Positions 33,797 to 43,377 are shown, counted from the stretch's first letter. The stretch is 55,599 bases of DNA from Actinomadura kijaniata NBRC 14229 (GCF_001552175.1 NZ_BCQR01000068.1:1-55599); one strand, 5' to 3'. Numbers and translations are program-made. The notes: a model not told the origin generated them from the sequence alone.

Positions 33797-34204
33797 ATGA
33801 GCACCGGTGTCCGCCTGATCCGCCACCCCGACCTGGCTCCGTCCGTCGAGTACGCCTACGCCTCGACCGTCGACGCCCCGGTCCGCTCGGTCTGGGTGGC
33901 GGGCGCGTGCCCGCTGGACGCCGACGGCCGGACGGTCGCGCCCGGCGACTACGCCGCGCAGGCCCGCCAGGTGATGGAGAACCTCCGGGTCGCGCTGGAG
34001 GGGGCGGGCGCGGCGCTGACCGACGTCGTCAAGACCACCGTGTACGTCGCCTCGTCCCGTCAGGCGGACCTGGTGGAGGCGTGGAAGGTCTACCGCGAGC
34101 ACATGGGCGGGCACGACGTTCCCAGCACGCTGCTGGGCGTGACCGTGCTGGGCTACGCCGACCAGCTCGTGGAGGTGGAGGCCGTGGCGGTGCTGCCCGC
34201 CTGA
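33797..34204 (+). CDS. RidA family protein (YjgF/UK114-like)
   Basis: A 135-residue protein of the RidA fold, with VWVAGACPLDADGRTVAPGD, QARQVMENLRVALEGAGAAL, DVVKTTVYV and LLGVTVLGYADQLVEVEAVA. RidA proteins hydrolyse reactive enamine/imine intermediates; some relatives have other roles. The usual late Arg before the final strand is not obvious here, so deaminase activity is uncertain. GGAGCGCGC precedes ATG 33797. It ends just before a 17-bp terminator hairpin. Confidence 0.85.
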   Translation: MSTGVRLIRHPDLAPSVEYAYASTVDAPVRSVWVAGACPLDADGRTVAPGDYAAQARQVMENLRVALEGAGAALTDVVKTTVYVASSRQADLVEAWKVYREHMGGHDVPSTLLGVTVLGYADQLVEVEAVAVLPA

Positions 34205-34210
34205 CGGGGC

Positions 34211-34247
34211 GGTCCGCCTGACGGGGCGCGGCCCCGTCAGGCGGACC
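34211..34247. terminator. Bidirectional terminator hairpin
   Basis: Perfect 17-bp arms (34211-34227 and 34231-34247) with a 3-nt GCG loop lie between the ends of the RidA gene and the convergent pyruvate carboxylase gene. Confidence 0.9.
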
Positions 34248-34252
34248 GGGCG

Positions 34253-37200
34253 TCAGCCGAGGACCAGCAGCAGATCGCCCGCCTGGACCTGGCTCGCGGG
34301 CGGGACCGCCAGCCGGGTCACCGTGCCCGCGGCCGGGGCCGTGATCGCGGCCTCCATCTTCATCGCCTCGATCGTGGCGACCACGTCCCCGGCCGCCACC
34401 GTGTCGCCCTTCGCCACGCGCAGCGTGACCGAGCCGTCGAACGGCGCGGCGACGTGGCCGGGATCGCCGGGGTCGGCGCGCTCGACCGGCGGCGCGTCGG
34501 ACACCACCGAACGGTCGCGGACCGACAGGGTGCGCAGCTGGCCGTTGACGGTGCAGATCACCTGGCGGACGCCCGCCTCGTCGACGTCGCCGACCGCCTC
34601 CAGGGCGGCCAGCACGCGCACGCCCGGCTCCAGGTCGAACGCCACCTCCCGCCCGTTCCGCAGCCCGTACAGGAACGCGCCGGTCGGCAGCAGCGACAGG
34701 TCACCGTAGGCGGCGCGGGCCTCGCGGTACTCCTTGGCCGGGCCGGGGAACAGCAGCCGGTCGAGCGTCTCGCGGACGGCCGGGCCCGCCAGCGCCTTCT
34801 CCTCCTCGCCGGTCAGCTCGGCGCGCGGCGGGGTGTGGCTCCGGGTGCCGAGCGCGCGCGACCGGAACGGCTCGGGCCACCCGCCCGGCGGGTCGCCCAG
34901 CTCGCCCGCCAGGAACCCGATCACGCTGTCGGGGATGTCGTAGCGCTCGGGCTCGGCCGCGAACGCCTCGGGGTCGGCCCCGGCCGCGACCAGGTGCAGC
35001 GCCAGGTCGCCGACGACCTTGCTGGACGGCGTCACCTTCACCAGGCGGCCCAGGATCCGGTCGGCGGCGGCGTACAGGCGTTCGATCTCCTCGAACCGGT
35101 CGCCGAGGCCGAGCGCGACGGCCTGCTGGCGCAGGTTGGACAGCTGGCCGCCGGGGATCTCGTGCTCGTAGACGCGGCCGGTCGGCGACGGCAGGCCCAT
35201 CTCGAACGGCGCGTAGAGCCTGCGCACCGCCTCCCAGTACGGCTCCATCGCCGTCAGCGCGTCCAGGTCGAGGCCGGTGGCGCGGTCGGTGTGGTCGGTG
35301 TGCGCGACGATCGCCTGCAACGGAGGCTGGCTGGTCGTCCCCGACAGCGGGGCCGCCGCGCCGTCCACCGCGTCCACGCCCGCCTCGACCGCCGCCAGGT
35401 AGGTGGCGAGCTGGCCGCCCGCGGTGTCGTGGGTGTGCAGGTGCACGGGGAGGTCGAAGCGTTCGCGGAGCGCGGTGACCAGCGTGCGGGCGGCCGGGGC
35501 GCGCAGCAGGCCCGCCATGTCCTTGACGCACAGGATGTGCACGCCCGCCTCGACCAGCTCCTCGGCCAGGCGCAGGTAGTAGTCGAGCGTGTAGAGCCCC
35601 TCGGCCGGGTCCGACAGATCGCCGGTGTAGCAGAGGGTGCCCTCCACCAGCGCGTGGGTCTGGAGGACCGCGTCGATGGCGGGGCGCATGCGCTCGACGT
35701 CGTTCAGCGCGTCGAACACCCGGAAGATGTCCACGCCCGTGCGCGCCGCCTCGGTGACGAACGCTCGCGCCACCGAGTCCGGGTACGGCGTGTACCCGAC
35801 GGTGTTGCGGCCGCGCAGCAGCATCTGGAGGCACATGTTGGGCGCGGCCTCGCGGATCGCGGCCAGGCGGTCCCACGGCGACTCGCCGAGGAAGCGCAGC
35901 GCGACGTCGTAGGTGGCCCCGCCCCACGCCTCCAGCGACAGCAGTTCCGGGGTCGTCCTCGCCAGGTGGGGGGCGGCCTTGACCAGGTCGTAGGTGCGGA
36001 CGCGGGTGGCCAGCAGCGACTGGTGCGCGTCGCGGAACGTGGTGTCGGTGACCGCCAGGGCCCGCTGCGCGCGCAGCCGTTCGGCGAACGCCCTCGGCCC
36101 CAGCTCCAGCAGCAGGTCCCGCGAGCCCCGCGGAAGCGGCCCGTCCGGCAGCGGCGGCAGCTTCACCGCCGGGTCCAGGTCGGTGGGCGCCTCGCCGTGC
36201 GGTTTGTTGACGGTGACGTCGGCCAGGTACCGCACCAGCCGCGTCGCCCGGTCCCCCGAGGAGCGCGCCGTCAGCAGCTCGGGATGGTCGGCGATGTAGG
36301 AGGTCGTCACGCCGCCCGCGCGGAAGTCCGGCTCGTCCAGCAGGGCCTGGAGGAACGGGATGTTCGTCGCCACGCCCCGGATGCGGAACTCCGCCACCGC
36401 CCGCCGCGACCGGCGCACCGCCTCCTCGAACGTCCGCCCCCGGCAGGACAGCTTCACCAGCAGCGAGTCGAAGTGCGGCGACACCACCGCGCCCGCGTGC
36501 GCCGTCCCGGTGTCCAGCCGCACGCCCGCGCCGCCCGGCGACCGGTAGGCGGAGATCTTGCCGGTGTCGGGCCGGAAGTCGTTGGCCGGGTCCTCGGTGG
36601 TGATCCGGCACTGCACCGCGAAGCCCGAGACGGTCACAGTACTCATTACGCCGCCCGAACCCACCTCCTGCGCGATTCCCAGGTCGGCCAGGGTCTCGCC
36701 GCCCGCGATCCGCAACTGCGCCTGCACCAGGTCGACGCCGGTGACCTCCTCGGTCACGGTGTGCTCGACCTGGATGCGCGGGTTCATCTCGATGAACACG
36801 TGCCGCCCCCGGTCGTCCACCAGGAACTCCACGGTCCCGGCGTTGACGTAGCCGATCTCGCGGGCGAACGCGACGGCGTCGGCGCACAGGCGCTCCACCA
36901 CGGCCGGGTCCAGCCGGGGCGCGGGCGCGACCTCCACGACCTTCTGGTGGCGGCGCTGCACCGAGCAGTCGCGCTCGCGCAGGTGGACGGTGTGGCCGGC
37001 GGCGTCGGCCAGGACCTGCACCTCGATGTGGCGGGGCCGGTCCACCGCCTGCTCCAGGAACACCGTCGGGTCGCCGAACGCGCTGGCCGCCTCGCGCCGC
37101 GCCGTCGCGACCGCCTCGACCAGGTCCTCGCGGCGGTCCACGCGCCGCAGCCCGCGCCCGCCGCCGCCGGCGGCGGCCTTCACGAACAGCGGGAACCCGA

Positions 37201-37648
37201 CCTCGTCGGCGGCGGCCAGGGCCCCGTCCTCGGAGTCGAGGGTCGCCGACCCCAGCACCGGCAGGCCCGCGCGCCGCGCCGCCGCCACCGCCTCGATCTT
37301 GTTCCCGGCCAGGCGCAGCACGGCGGCCGGCGGCCCGACGAACGTCAGCCCGGCGCGTTCGCACGCCTCGGCCAGCTCCGGGCTCTCCGACAGGAACCCG
37401 TAGCCCGGGTAGACGGCGTCCGCGCCGACCCGCAGCGCGGTGGCGACGATGCCGTCCACGTCCAGGTAGGCGCGGACCGGGTGGCCGTGTTCGCCGATCT
37501 CGTACGCCTCGTCGGCCTTCTGCCGGTGCAGCGAGAAGCGGTCCTCGTGGGCGTAGACGGCGACGCTGGGGATGCCCAGCTCGTAGGCGGCGCGGAAGGC
37601 GCGGACGGCGATCTCCCCGCGGTTCGCGACGAGCACTTTGGTGATCAA
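34253..37648 (-). CDS. pyc: Pyruvate carboxylase
   Basis: A 1,131-residue biotin enzyme carboxylating pyruvate to oxaloacetate (anaplerosis). The biotin carboxylase domain (about 1-450) has KVLVANRGEIAVRAFRAAYE, the ATP-grasp loop AAAGGGGRGLRRV and IEMNPRIQVEHTVTEEVTG. The carboxyltransferase domain (about 530-800) has TDTTFRDAHQSLLATRVRT and the HLHTHDTAGGQ metal ligands. The carboxylase-interaction region follows. The C-terminal biotinyl domain has EAMKMEAAI. All key residues are intact and the length is normal. TTG at 37648 is preferred, since GGAG lies 7 nt upstream; ATG at 37678 would add ten residues without a ribosome site. Single gene. Confidence 0.95.
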   Translation of the reverse strand: MITKVLVANRGEIAVRAFRAAYELGIPSVAVYAHEDRFSLHRQKADEAYEIGEHGHPVRAYLDVDGIVATALRVGADAVYPGYGFLSESPELAEACERAGLTFVGPPAAVLRLAGNKIEAVAAARRAGLPVLGSATLDSEDGALAAADEVGFPLFVKAAAGGGGRGLRRVDRREDLVEAVATARREAASAFGDPTVFLEQAVDRPRHIEVQVLADAAGHTVHLRERDCSVQRRHQKVVEVAPAPRLDPAVVERLCADAVAFAREIGYVNAGTVEFLVDDRGRHVFIEMNPRIQVEHTVTEEVTGVDLVQAQLRIAGGETLADLGIAQEVGSGGVMSTVTVSGFAVQCRITTEDPANDFRPDTGKISAYRSPGGAGVRLDTGTAHAGAVVSPHFDSLLVKLSCRGRTFEEAVRRSRRAVAEFRIRGVATNIPFLQALLDEPDFRAGGVTTSYIADHPELLTARSSGDRATRLVRYLADVTVNKPHGEAPTDLDPAVKLPPLPDGPLPRGSRDLLLELGPRAFAERLRAQRALAVTDTTFRDAHQSLLATRVRTYDLVKAAPHLARTTPELLSLEAWGGATYDVALRFLGESPWDRLAAIREAAPNMCLQMLLRGRNTVGYTPYPDSVARAFVTEAARTGVDIFRVFDALNDVERMRPAIDAVLQTHALVEGTLCYTGDLSDPAEGLYTLDYYLRLAEELVEAGVHILCVKDMAGLLRAPAARTLVTALRERFDLPVHLHTHDTAGGQLATYLAAVEAGVDAVDGAAAPLSGTTSQPPLQAIVAHTDHTDRATGLDLDALTAMEPYWEAVRRLYAPFEMGLPSPTGRVYEHEIPGGQLSNLRQQAVALGLGDRFEEIERLYAAADRILGRLVKVTPSSKVVGDLALHLVAAGADPEAFAAEPERYDIPDSVIGFLAGELGDPPGGWPEPFRSRALGTRSHTPPRAELTGEEEKALAGPAVRETLDRLLFPGPAKEYREARAAYGDLSLLPTGAFLYGLRNGREVAFDLEPGVRVLAALEAVGDVDEAGVRQVICTVNGQLRTLSVRDRSVVSDAPPVERADPGDPGHVAAPFDGSVTLRVAKGDTVAAGDVVATIEAMKMEAAITAPAAGTVTRLAVPPASQVQAGDLLLVLG

Positions 37649-38081
37649 GATGCGGCTCCGGGAGTGGTGGATGGTCATGGGCGCGCACACGGACGGCCTC
37701 CCGGGCTCGCCGTCGAGCGCGTCCGACCTCCCGCACGGGCGTCGTCCTCGTTCGGTACCTACCCCGGCGGGCGGGCGGCGCCCGGCCACCGGACCGGAGA
37801 AAAACCGTCGCGATCACCAGAACGGAAGGATCTCCCGAAAATTTCACCTGGCGAAAGCCGGACCGGCCGTCCGCGCCCCGGCCGCCGGCCCTTGATCGAC
37901 ATCTCTCTCAGCGAACGCGGTCGCGCCACCCGAGGGGCGCGTGGGGCCATGGAAACCAGGGTGAGAGGCGTGTTCCGGCGACGCGCCGGATGTCGTGGGC
38001 GTCTGCCGTGGACGGCCTGTCGACTCTCCGGACGCCATAGGCTGTTCGCTCCTGGTTCTAGGGGGATTGGAGGGGATCGCG
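37649..38081. other. 433-bp divergent intergenic region, pyruvate carboxylase / AAA gene
   Basis: No gene is supported. It must hold both divergent promoters. An A-rich patch (GGAGAAAAACC near 37796, CCGAAAATTTCACC near 37836) breaks the G/C-rich background and is the likeliest carboxylase promoter zone. Near the AAA gene, CATAGGCTGTTCG (about 38036) could contain a -10. No clear operator is seen. Confidence 0.5.
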
Positions 38082-41000
38082 GTGCGGCTGCCGGAACACC
38101 TGGAATTGCTGGTCACCGACGAGCCCTACTTCGATCTCTACGCCCACGGCCCCTGGCGGATCCCCGACGGGCTGTACGACGAGATCCGCGCCCGCATCGA
38201 CAAGCTGATCACCGATCCGCGGGCCTCGGAGCTGACCACCGACGCGCACCCCCTGCTCAGCTCGCCCGCCAACCTGGTGCTGGGCGACCTGACGCTGGTC
38301 GTCGACTTCCTGTACGGGGGCTCGGCGCTGTACTCGGGGTCGCACTCGCTGCTGTACTACCAGTTCTTCAACCGCTACCTGCGCGAGCCGGAGGACCCGG
38401 TGCGCCCGGCGGGCAGCTGGGGCGTGGCGACCGGCGCGTTCCGGCCGCTGGAGTGGCTGGAGGAGGCCCCCGACAAGGAGCTGGCCCTCGCCCTGGCCCG
38501 CGAGTCGCTGGACGTGCTGGAGGGGCTGGAGCCGTTCGAGCGCCGCCGCCAGGCCCTGATCAGGCTGTACGACGACCCGCCGCCGGACCTGGACATCGAC
38601 GCCCCGCTGGAGGACCAGCGCCGGACGTGGCTGGCGCACGCCTCCGACGAGATCGTCGCCGACCTGCCCGAGCTGGCGGGCCCGATCGGCTACCTGGAGT
38701 GGATCGTCGGGGGGCTGCTGCCGGTCCACGAGCGCCTGGCCGCGACCGCCCGCAACGACGAGAGCGTTCCCGAGCTGCTGGTCCACCTGGTCGCGCAGGC
38801 GGGGCTGGAGCACGTCCCGGCCGAGCTGGGCGTGGTGCTCGGCGAGGACCGCTACGGCGACCTGCTGGAGCGGTTCGACGCCGAGCGGCAGTCGTTCAAC
38901 GCCGACACCTGGTACAACCGCACCCGCAGCTGGCTGTCGCGCGCCCTGGTCGCGGGCGAGGCCGACGCCTGCCGCGGCTGGCTGGACATGGCGGCCCGGT
39001 TCACCGGGGCGTTGCAGGGGCTGCCGCACGACGCCCGCTCGCCCGAGCTGGACTGGATCCCGGTCGCGGCGTTCCAGACGGACCTGCGGCGGCTGTTCAC
39101 CCCCCGCCGCGCGATCGTCAACCCGCTCGCCGCCGACGTCGCCAAGGCCGCGCCCCGCACCCGCAGGCCCCGCGCCGTCGAGCCGGGCGCGGGCATCGTC
39201 GGCCAGCCCGAGGTGACCGCCGCGCTCCAGCGGATCGCCGCCGACCAGAGCCGCCCCGTCCGGCTGATGATCGTCGGGCCGGACGGCACCGGCAAGCGCG
39301 ACGCCGCCCAGCAGATCGCCCAGCTGCTGGAGGAACGCCTGATCAGCTCGCCGCCGCTGTGGCTGTCGGCCGACTTCTTCGCGGGCAAGGACATCGCCGC
39401 CGCCACCCTGCACCTGTACAACGACGCCCGCGACTCGGCGGGCAGCCGCCTGCTGGTCATCGACGGGCTGGACGAGCTGGCCCGCGACCCGCGCGGCGGC
39501 GAGGCCGTCCTGGAGGAGCTGCACCGCGCGCTCGACGTCCAGGACACCCTGCACGTGGTGGCGCTGTGCGAGCCGGGCGGCGACGAACGGGTCCGCGAGG
39601 TCAACCCGGCCCTGATGCTGCGGCTGGAGGTGGCGCACACCCGGCCGTTCACCGCCGAGGGCCACGCCGAGCTGTTCGCCCGCGCGCTGCGCGACCGCGG
39701 CGCGCGCGCCCACAAGCACGCCCTCACGGCCGCCGGGAAGCTGCTGGCCACCGCGCCCGCCGTCCGCAACCTCCGCAACGCCCGCCTGGCGCACCTGCTC
39801 GCCGAGCAGGTCGTGGAGACGGTCCGCGAACGCACCGAGCCCGGCTCCGAGCTGGTCGTCAAGCGCGCCGACATCCCCGCGACGTTCGACGTGGCCGGCG
39901 CGCCCGGCGACCCGATGGCGGACCTGTCGGCGCTCACCGGCCTGCACACCGTCAAGCAGGAGATCGAGCTGGTCGTCGCCGCCGCCCGCGCCGAGAAGAT
40001 GCGCCGCGACGCCGGGCTGGCCACGGTCTCCCCCAGCCGCCACCTGATCTTCACCGGCAACCCCGGCACCGGCAAGACCGAGGTCGCGCGCCTGCTCGCG
40101 CGCTTCTACAAGGGCCTCGGCGTGCTGTCCTCCGGCCACCTGGTGGAGGTGTCGCGCAGCCACCTGGTCGGCCAGTACCTCGGCGAGACGGCCGCCAAGA
40201 CCCGCGCGGTGGTCCGCCGCGCCGTGGGCGGCGTGCTGTTCATCGACGAGGCGTACGCGCTCGCCCAGTCCGACCTGGACGAGGACTACGGCGCCGAGGC
40301 CATCGCCGAGCTGGTCAAGCTGATGGAGGACCACCGCGACGACCTCGTGGTGATCGCCGCCGGCTACGACAAGGAGATGCGCCGCTTCATCACCGCCAAC
40401 CCCGGCCTGGCCTCCCGGTTCCCGACCACGATCCGCTTCCCCGACTACACCGACGCCGAGCTCATCGAGATCTTCGCGTCGATGACGGCGAAGACGGGCC
40501 TGGCCCCCGACGACGCCGCGCGCGCCAAGCTCTCGGACCTGCTGCGCCGGGCCCCGCGCGGGCGTGCGTTCGGCAACGCCCGCCTGATGCGCAACCTGGC
40601 CGAACGCGCCACCGCCCTCCAGGCCCGCCGCCTGTCGGCGGTCAAGAAGCCGTCGGAGGCGGAGCTGACGACCCTGGCGGCCCCCGACATCCCCGACTCG
40701 CTGACCGGCGCGATCCGCACGGCGGTGCCCACCGACCCGATCACGACGCTGGACGCGCTGGTCGGCCTGCGCGAGATCAAGGCGGAGGTCCACCGCCTGG
40801 TCGCCGAGGCCCGCACCGCCGAGCTGCGCCGCACGGCGGGCCAGCCCGCCGTCTCCCCGACCCGCCACATGGTGTTCACCGGCGCCCCCGGCACGGCCAA
40901 GACCACGGTCGCCCGCCTCATCGCCGCCGTCTACGCCGACCTCGGCCTGCTGTCCTCCGGCCACCTGGTCGAGGTGGGCCGCGCCGACCTGGTGGGCCCC

Positions 41001-41555
41001 TACCTCGGCCAGACGGCCCCCAAGGTCCAGGCGGTCGTCGAGCAGGCGATCGGCGGGGTGCTGTTCATCGACGAGGCCTACTCCCTGATGGGCGACGCCT
41101 ACGGCCAGGAGGCCGTCGCGACCCTGGTGAAGCTGATGGAGGAGTACCGGGGCGACCTGCTGGTGATCGCGGCGGGCTACGAACGCGAGATGGCGGCGTT
41201 CCTGTCGGCCAACCCGGGCCTGGAGTCCCGCTTCCCCAAGCGCCTGCGGTTCCCCGACTACTCCGACGCCGAACTCGTCGAGATCTTCAGCCATCTGGCG
41301 ACCTCCGAGGGCTTCACCCTCGCCCCCGACCTGTCCCCGGCCCTGCGCGCCCTGCTGCGCACCACGAGCCGCGGCCCGACGTTCGGCAACGGCCGCCTGA
41401 TGCGCAACCTCCTGGACACCACCATCGCGACCCAGGCCCAGCGCCTGACCCGCCCCGACACGAACCCGACCCCGGACGAGGTCATGACCCTGACCGCCGA
41501 GGACCTCCCCCGCACCCTCGACAAGGCCACCCGCTCCCCGGGCCACTACCTGTAG
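38082..41555 (+). CDS. Triple AAA-module ATPase (CbxX/CfqX-like) with unknown N-terminal region
   Basis: A 1,157-residue soluble protein. Residues 1-370 form an unrecognised, mainly helical region (LELLVTDEPYFDLYAHGPWR at the start, later LPELAGPIGYLEWIVGG). Three P-loop modules follow. The first (399-405, GPDGTGK then Arg instead of Ser/Thr; Walker B LLVIDGLDEL) looks degenerate. The second (GNPGTGKT, 659-666; GGVLFIDEAYALA) and third (GAPGTAKT, 934-941; GGVLFIDEAYSL) are CbxX/CfqX AAA domains as in type VII EccA and Rubisco activases, each with GHLVEV and an LVGxYLG pore-like loop. GTG at 38082 follows GGAGGGG. It presumably remodels a protein complex; substrate unknown. Nearby genes encode envelope proteins. 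Confidence 0.88.
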   Translation: MRLPEHLELLVTDEPYFDLYAHGPWRIPDGLYDEIRARIDKLITDPRASELTTDAHPLLSSPANLVLGDLTLVVDFLYGGSALYSGSHSLLYYQFFNRYLREPEDPVRPAGSWGVATGAFRPLEWLEEAPDKELALALARESLDVLEGLEPFERRRQALIRLYDDPPPDLDIDAPLEDQRRTWLAHASDEIVADLPELAGPIGYLEWIVGGLLPVHERLAATARNDESVPELLVHLVAQAGLEHVPAELGVVLGEDRYGDLLERFDAERQSFNADTWYNRTRSWLSRALVAGEADACRGWLDMAARFTGALQGLPHDARSPELDWIPVAAFQTDLRRLFTPRRAIVNPLAADVAKAAPRTRRPRAVEPGAGIVGQPEVTAALQRIAADQSRPVRLMIVGPDGTGKRDAAQQIAQLLEERLISSPPLWLSADFFAGKDIAAATLHLYNDARDSAGSRLLVIDGLDELARDPRGGEAVLEELHRALDVQDTLHVVALCEPGGDERVREVNPALMLRLEVAHTRPFTAEGHAELFARALRDRGARAHKHALTAAGKLLATAPAVRNLRNARLAHLLAEQVVETVRERTEPGSELVVKRADIPATFDVAGAPGDPMADLSALTGLHTVKQEIELVVAAARAEKMRRDAGLATVSPSRHLIFTGNPGTGKTEVARLLARFYKGLGVLSSGHLVEVSRSHLVGQYLGETAAKTRAVVRRAVGGVLFIDEAYALAQSDLDEDYGAEAIAELVKLMEDHRDDLVVIAAGYDKEMRRFITANPGLASRFPTTIRFPDYTDAELIEIFASMTAKTGLAPDDAARAKLSDLLRRAPRGRAFGNARLMRNLAERATALQARRLSAVKKPSEAELTTLAAPDIPDSLTGAIRTAVPTDPITTLDALVGLREIKAEVHRLVAEARTAELRRTAGQPAVSPTRHMVFTGAPGTAKTTVARLIAAVYADLGLLSSGHLVEVGRADLVGPYLGQTAPKVQAVVEQAIGGVLFIDEAYSLMGDAYGQEAVATLVKLMEEYRGDLLVIAAGYEREMAAFLSANPGLESRFPKRLRFPDYSDAELVEIFSHLATSEGFTLAPDLSPALRALLRTTSRGPTFGNGRLMRNLLDTTIATQAQRLTRPDTNPTPDEVMTLTAEDLPRTLDKATRSPGHYL

Positions 41556-41559
41556 GGAA

Positions 41560-41577
41560 GCGCCTCTCAGGAGGCGC
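41560..41577. terminator. Short hairpin between convergent genes
   Basis: GCGCCTC (41560-41566), TCAG loop, GAGGCGC (41571-41577) lies 5 bp past the AAA gene stop. The stop codon of the convergent gene sits in the loop. A modest 7-bp stem. Confidence 0.55.
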
Positions 41578-42676
41578 GGGCGCGGATCTCGTTGACGAGT
41601 TTCTGCATCGTCTTCCTCTCGCCGGGTGGGCCGGTGAGCTGCACGTCCACGGCCGTGTCGGGCTTGGCGCCCCTCGCCGAGGGGAAGACGTGGCTCATCG
41701 CGACGCGGATCGCCTGTTCGCCGTCGAGCTCGCCCTCGACCTCGGCGTACATCGTGGTGTCGTCGATCCGCTTCCAGTCCTCGTCGTCGATCACGATGTC
41801 CTTGCGCAGGGTCCTGCGCTGCTTCTCGTCGCAGGGGCCGGGGCACTTGCGGACGGCGACCATGCCGCCGGCGCCCCGGCCGGTCGGCGGGAACGTGCCG
41901 CCCTCGTCGCGGCAGATCCAGCGGGAGTCGTACGGTTTCCGGTCGCTGCGCATGCACCCCCAGGTCCCGGGCGCGTCGAACTCGAAGGGGAACCCGCCCA
42001 GTTTCATGCGGTACTTCTTCTCGCCCTCCCCGTAGGTGGGGCCGGCGACGGGGCCGGGCGGGCCGTCCTTCGCCGGGGTGGGCGAGGGCGCGGAGGAGGA
42101 CGGCGGGGACGGCGGGGACGACGGCGCGGTCGGCAGCGCGACCGGTCCCCCGCCGGACACGATGCTCCGCGCCGCGAACACGCCCAGCAGGAACAGGGCC
42201 ACGACCCCCACCACGGTCACGCCGACGACGGCGGGCGCGGGCATGCCCCGCGGCGCTTCGGGCGGGGGGTGGAACGGCGGCGGCACGAGCCCCCGGTCGG
42301 GGCCGCCCGACCAGTGCGGCGCGAACGCCGGGCCCGCCCCGGGCGCGTTCGGCGAGGTCAGGGTCGCGGCGGCGAGCAGCTTCAGCAGCGGTTCGACGGA
42401 CGCGCCGGGGTCGTGGCGCACGGCGGCCCAGGCGACCGGGGCGTTCGGCGCGGAGCCGAGGAGGTCCAGCCTCGCGGACTCGGCGGCGAAGCGTTCGCGG
42501 ACGGCCGGGTCGTTCGCGGCGGCGGCGCCCAGCACGGCGATCGCGACCGGCGCGCCGGTCCCGTCCGCGCCGAGGAACACCACCCCGGCCTCGCGTTCGG
42601 CCAGCCGCGCCCTGACCTGGAACGTCCCCAGCAGTCTCGGATCCGTCACCCGCAACGGCTCTTCGCCAGGCTCCAC
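41567..42676 (-). CDS. Membrane protein with degenerate kinase N-lobe and extracytoplasmic domain
   Basis: A 369-residue protein. Residues 8-110 resemble only the N-lobe of an actinobacterial Ser/Thr kinase: DPRLLGTFQVRARLAEREAG, GVVFLGADGTGAPVAIAVLG, RFAAESARL. The glycine-rich loop is broken, the VAIK lysine is Ala, and there is no C-lobe (no HRD or DFG). A Pro-rich linker, one transmembrane helix (about 150-170, VVGVTVVGVVALFLLGVFAA), a Pro/Ser-rich stalk and a Cys-containing external domain follow (WGCMRSDRKPYDSRWICRDE). GTG at 42676 follows GGAGG. It probably senses or binds outside the cell without phosphorylating. The next gene upstream encodes an exported DUF3558-like protein. Confidence 0.75.
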   Translation of the reverse strand: MEPGEEPLRVTDPRLLGTFQVRARLAEREAGVVFLGADGTGAPVAIAVLGAAAANDPAVRERFAAESARLDLLGSAPNAPVAWAAVRHDPGASVEPLLKLLAAATLTSPNAPGAGPAFAPHWSGGPDRGLVPPPFHPPPEAPRGMPAPAVVGVTVVGVVALFLLGVFAARSIVSGGGPVALPTAPSSPPSPPSSSAPSPTPAKDGPPGPVAGPTYGEGEKKYRMKLGGFPFEFDAPGTWGCMRSDRKPYDSRWICRDEGGTFPPTGRGAGGMVAVRKCPGPCDEKQRRTLRKDIVIDDEDWKRIDDTTMYAEVEGELDGEQAIRVAMSHVFPSARGAKPDTAVDVQLTGPPGERKTMQKLVNEIRARAS

Positions 42677-42722
42677 CCGTCGCCTCCCTCCGTCGGATAC
42701 TTGAACGAGCGGGACGTCCCGA

Positions 42723-43232
42723 TCACTCCCCCAGTTCCGTCAGGGCGGCGCGGAGAACGCGGACGACGTCGCGCTCGGCGGAGCGGCCGGTCAGCTCGAC
42801 CGTGACGAGGTGGTCGCGGGCCATGCCCGCCCCGTGGGCCGTCCCCTTCTCCGTCCAGGTGTGGGCGTCGAGGCCGGGAACGGCGCGGACGGCGTGGGCG
42901 CGGCCGTCCTCGGCGTACCGCTGGGGGTAGACGCGGCGCTGGTACCCGACGGGCTGCGGGTCGACCTCGACCGTGAGGCGCCTGCCGCGCTGCCAGAGGC
43001 AGCCCTCGCCGTGCGCCGACCGGTCGCGGGGACGGGCGCCGGGGACGAGGCGTTCGGCCAGGTCGGCGGGGACGAGCGAGCACGGCGGGACCCGGGGCGG
43101 CAGGGGCGGCGGCAACCGGCAGCCGCAGGCCCGCCCGTCGGGGAGGGCGAGGAACAGGAGAGGGGCCAGGACCGCGGTCAGCGCCGCGGCCGCCCCCATC
43201 CCCTTCCGCCTGGCGGATGCCGTGTTCACCAT
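42723..43232 (-). CDS. Exported DUF3558-like protein
   Basis: A 169-residue protein with a signal-peptide-like start (RRKGMGAAAALTAVLAPLLF, then a Gly/Cys region). The mature part has PCSLVPADLAERLVPG and GCLWQRGRRLTVEVDPQ, the spaced-Cys pattern of actinobacterial DUF3558-like lipoproteins. A consensus lipobox is absent, so anchoring is uncertain. GGAG lies 7 nt before ATG 43232. It is encoded 46 bp upstream of the degenerate-kinase membrane gene on the same strand, probably in one operon, and diverges from the PQQ-propeller lipoprotein. Confidence 0.65.
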   Translation of the reverse strand: MVNTASARRKGMGAAAALTAVLAPLLFLALPDGRACGCRLPPPLPPRVPPCSLVPADLAERLVPGARPRDRSAHGEGCLWQRGRRLTVEVDPQPVGYQRRVYPQRYAEDGRAHAVRAVPGLDAHTWTEKGTAHGAGMARDHLVTVELTGRSAERDVVRVLRAALTELGE

Positions 43233-43377
43233 GGGCGCGCTCCGGGGGGGTGGGGCTGGGTCGCCGGGTTGGACGGGCGGGGCGGGGCTTTCCGTTCCGG
43301 TCCGGCAGGAAACGGTTAGTCTCAAGCAGACGCATCAGGCTCACCCCCGCGCGTTCCTCACGGATCGGGAGGCCGCC

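Noticed and set aside
38018..38023. TGTCGA upstream of the AAA gene as a further ECF42 promoter
   Set aside because: The position 13 nt downstream reads CATAG rather than CGATC.
34454..42805. A 2,783-codon open frame on the plus strand across the pyruvate carboxylase and AAA genes
   Set aside because: Low-complexity translation with no motifs; both covered genes have full, motif-rich frames elsewhere.
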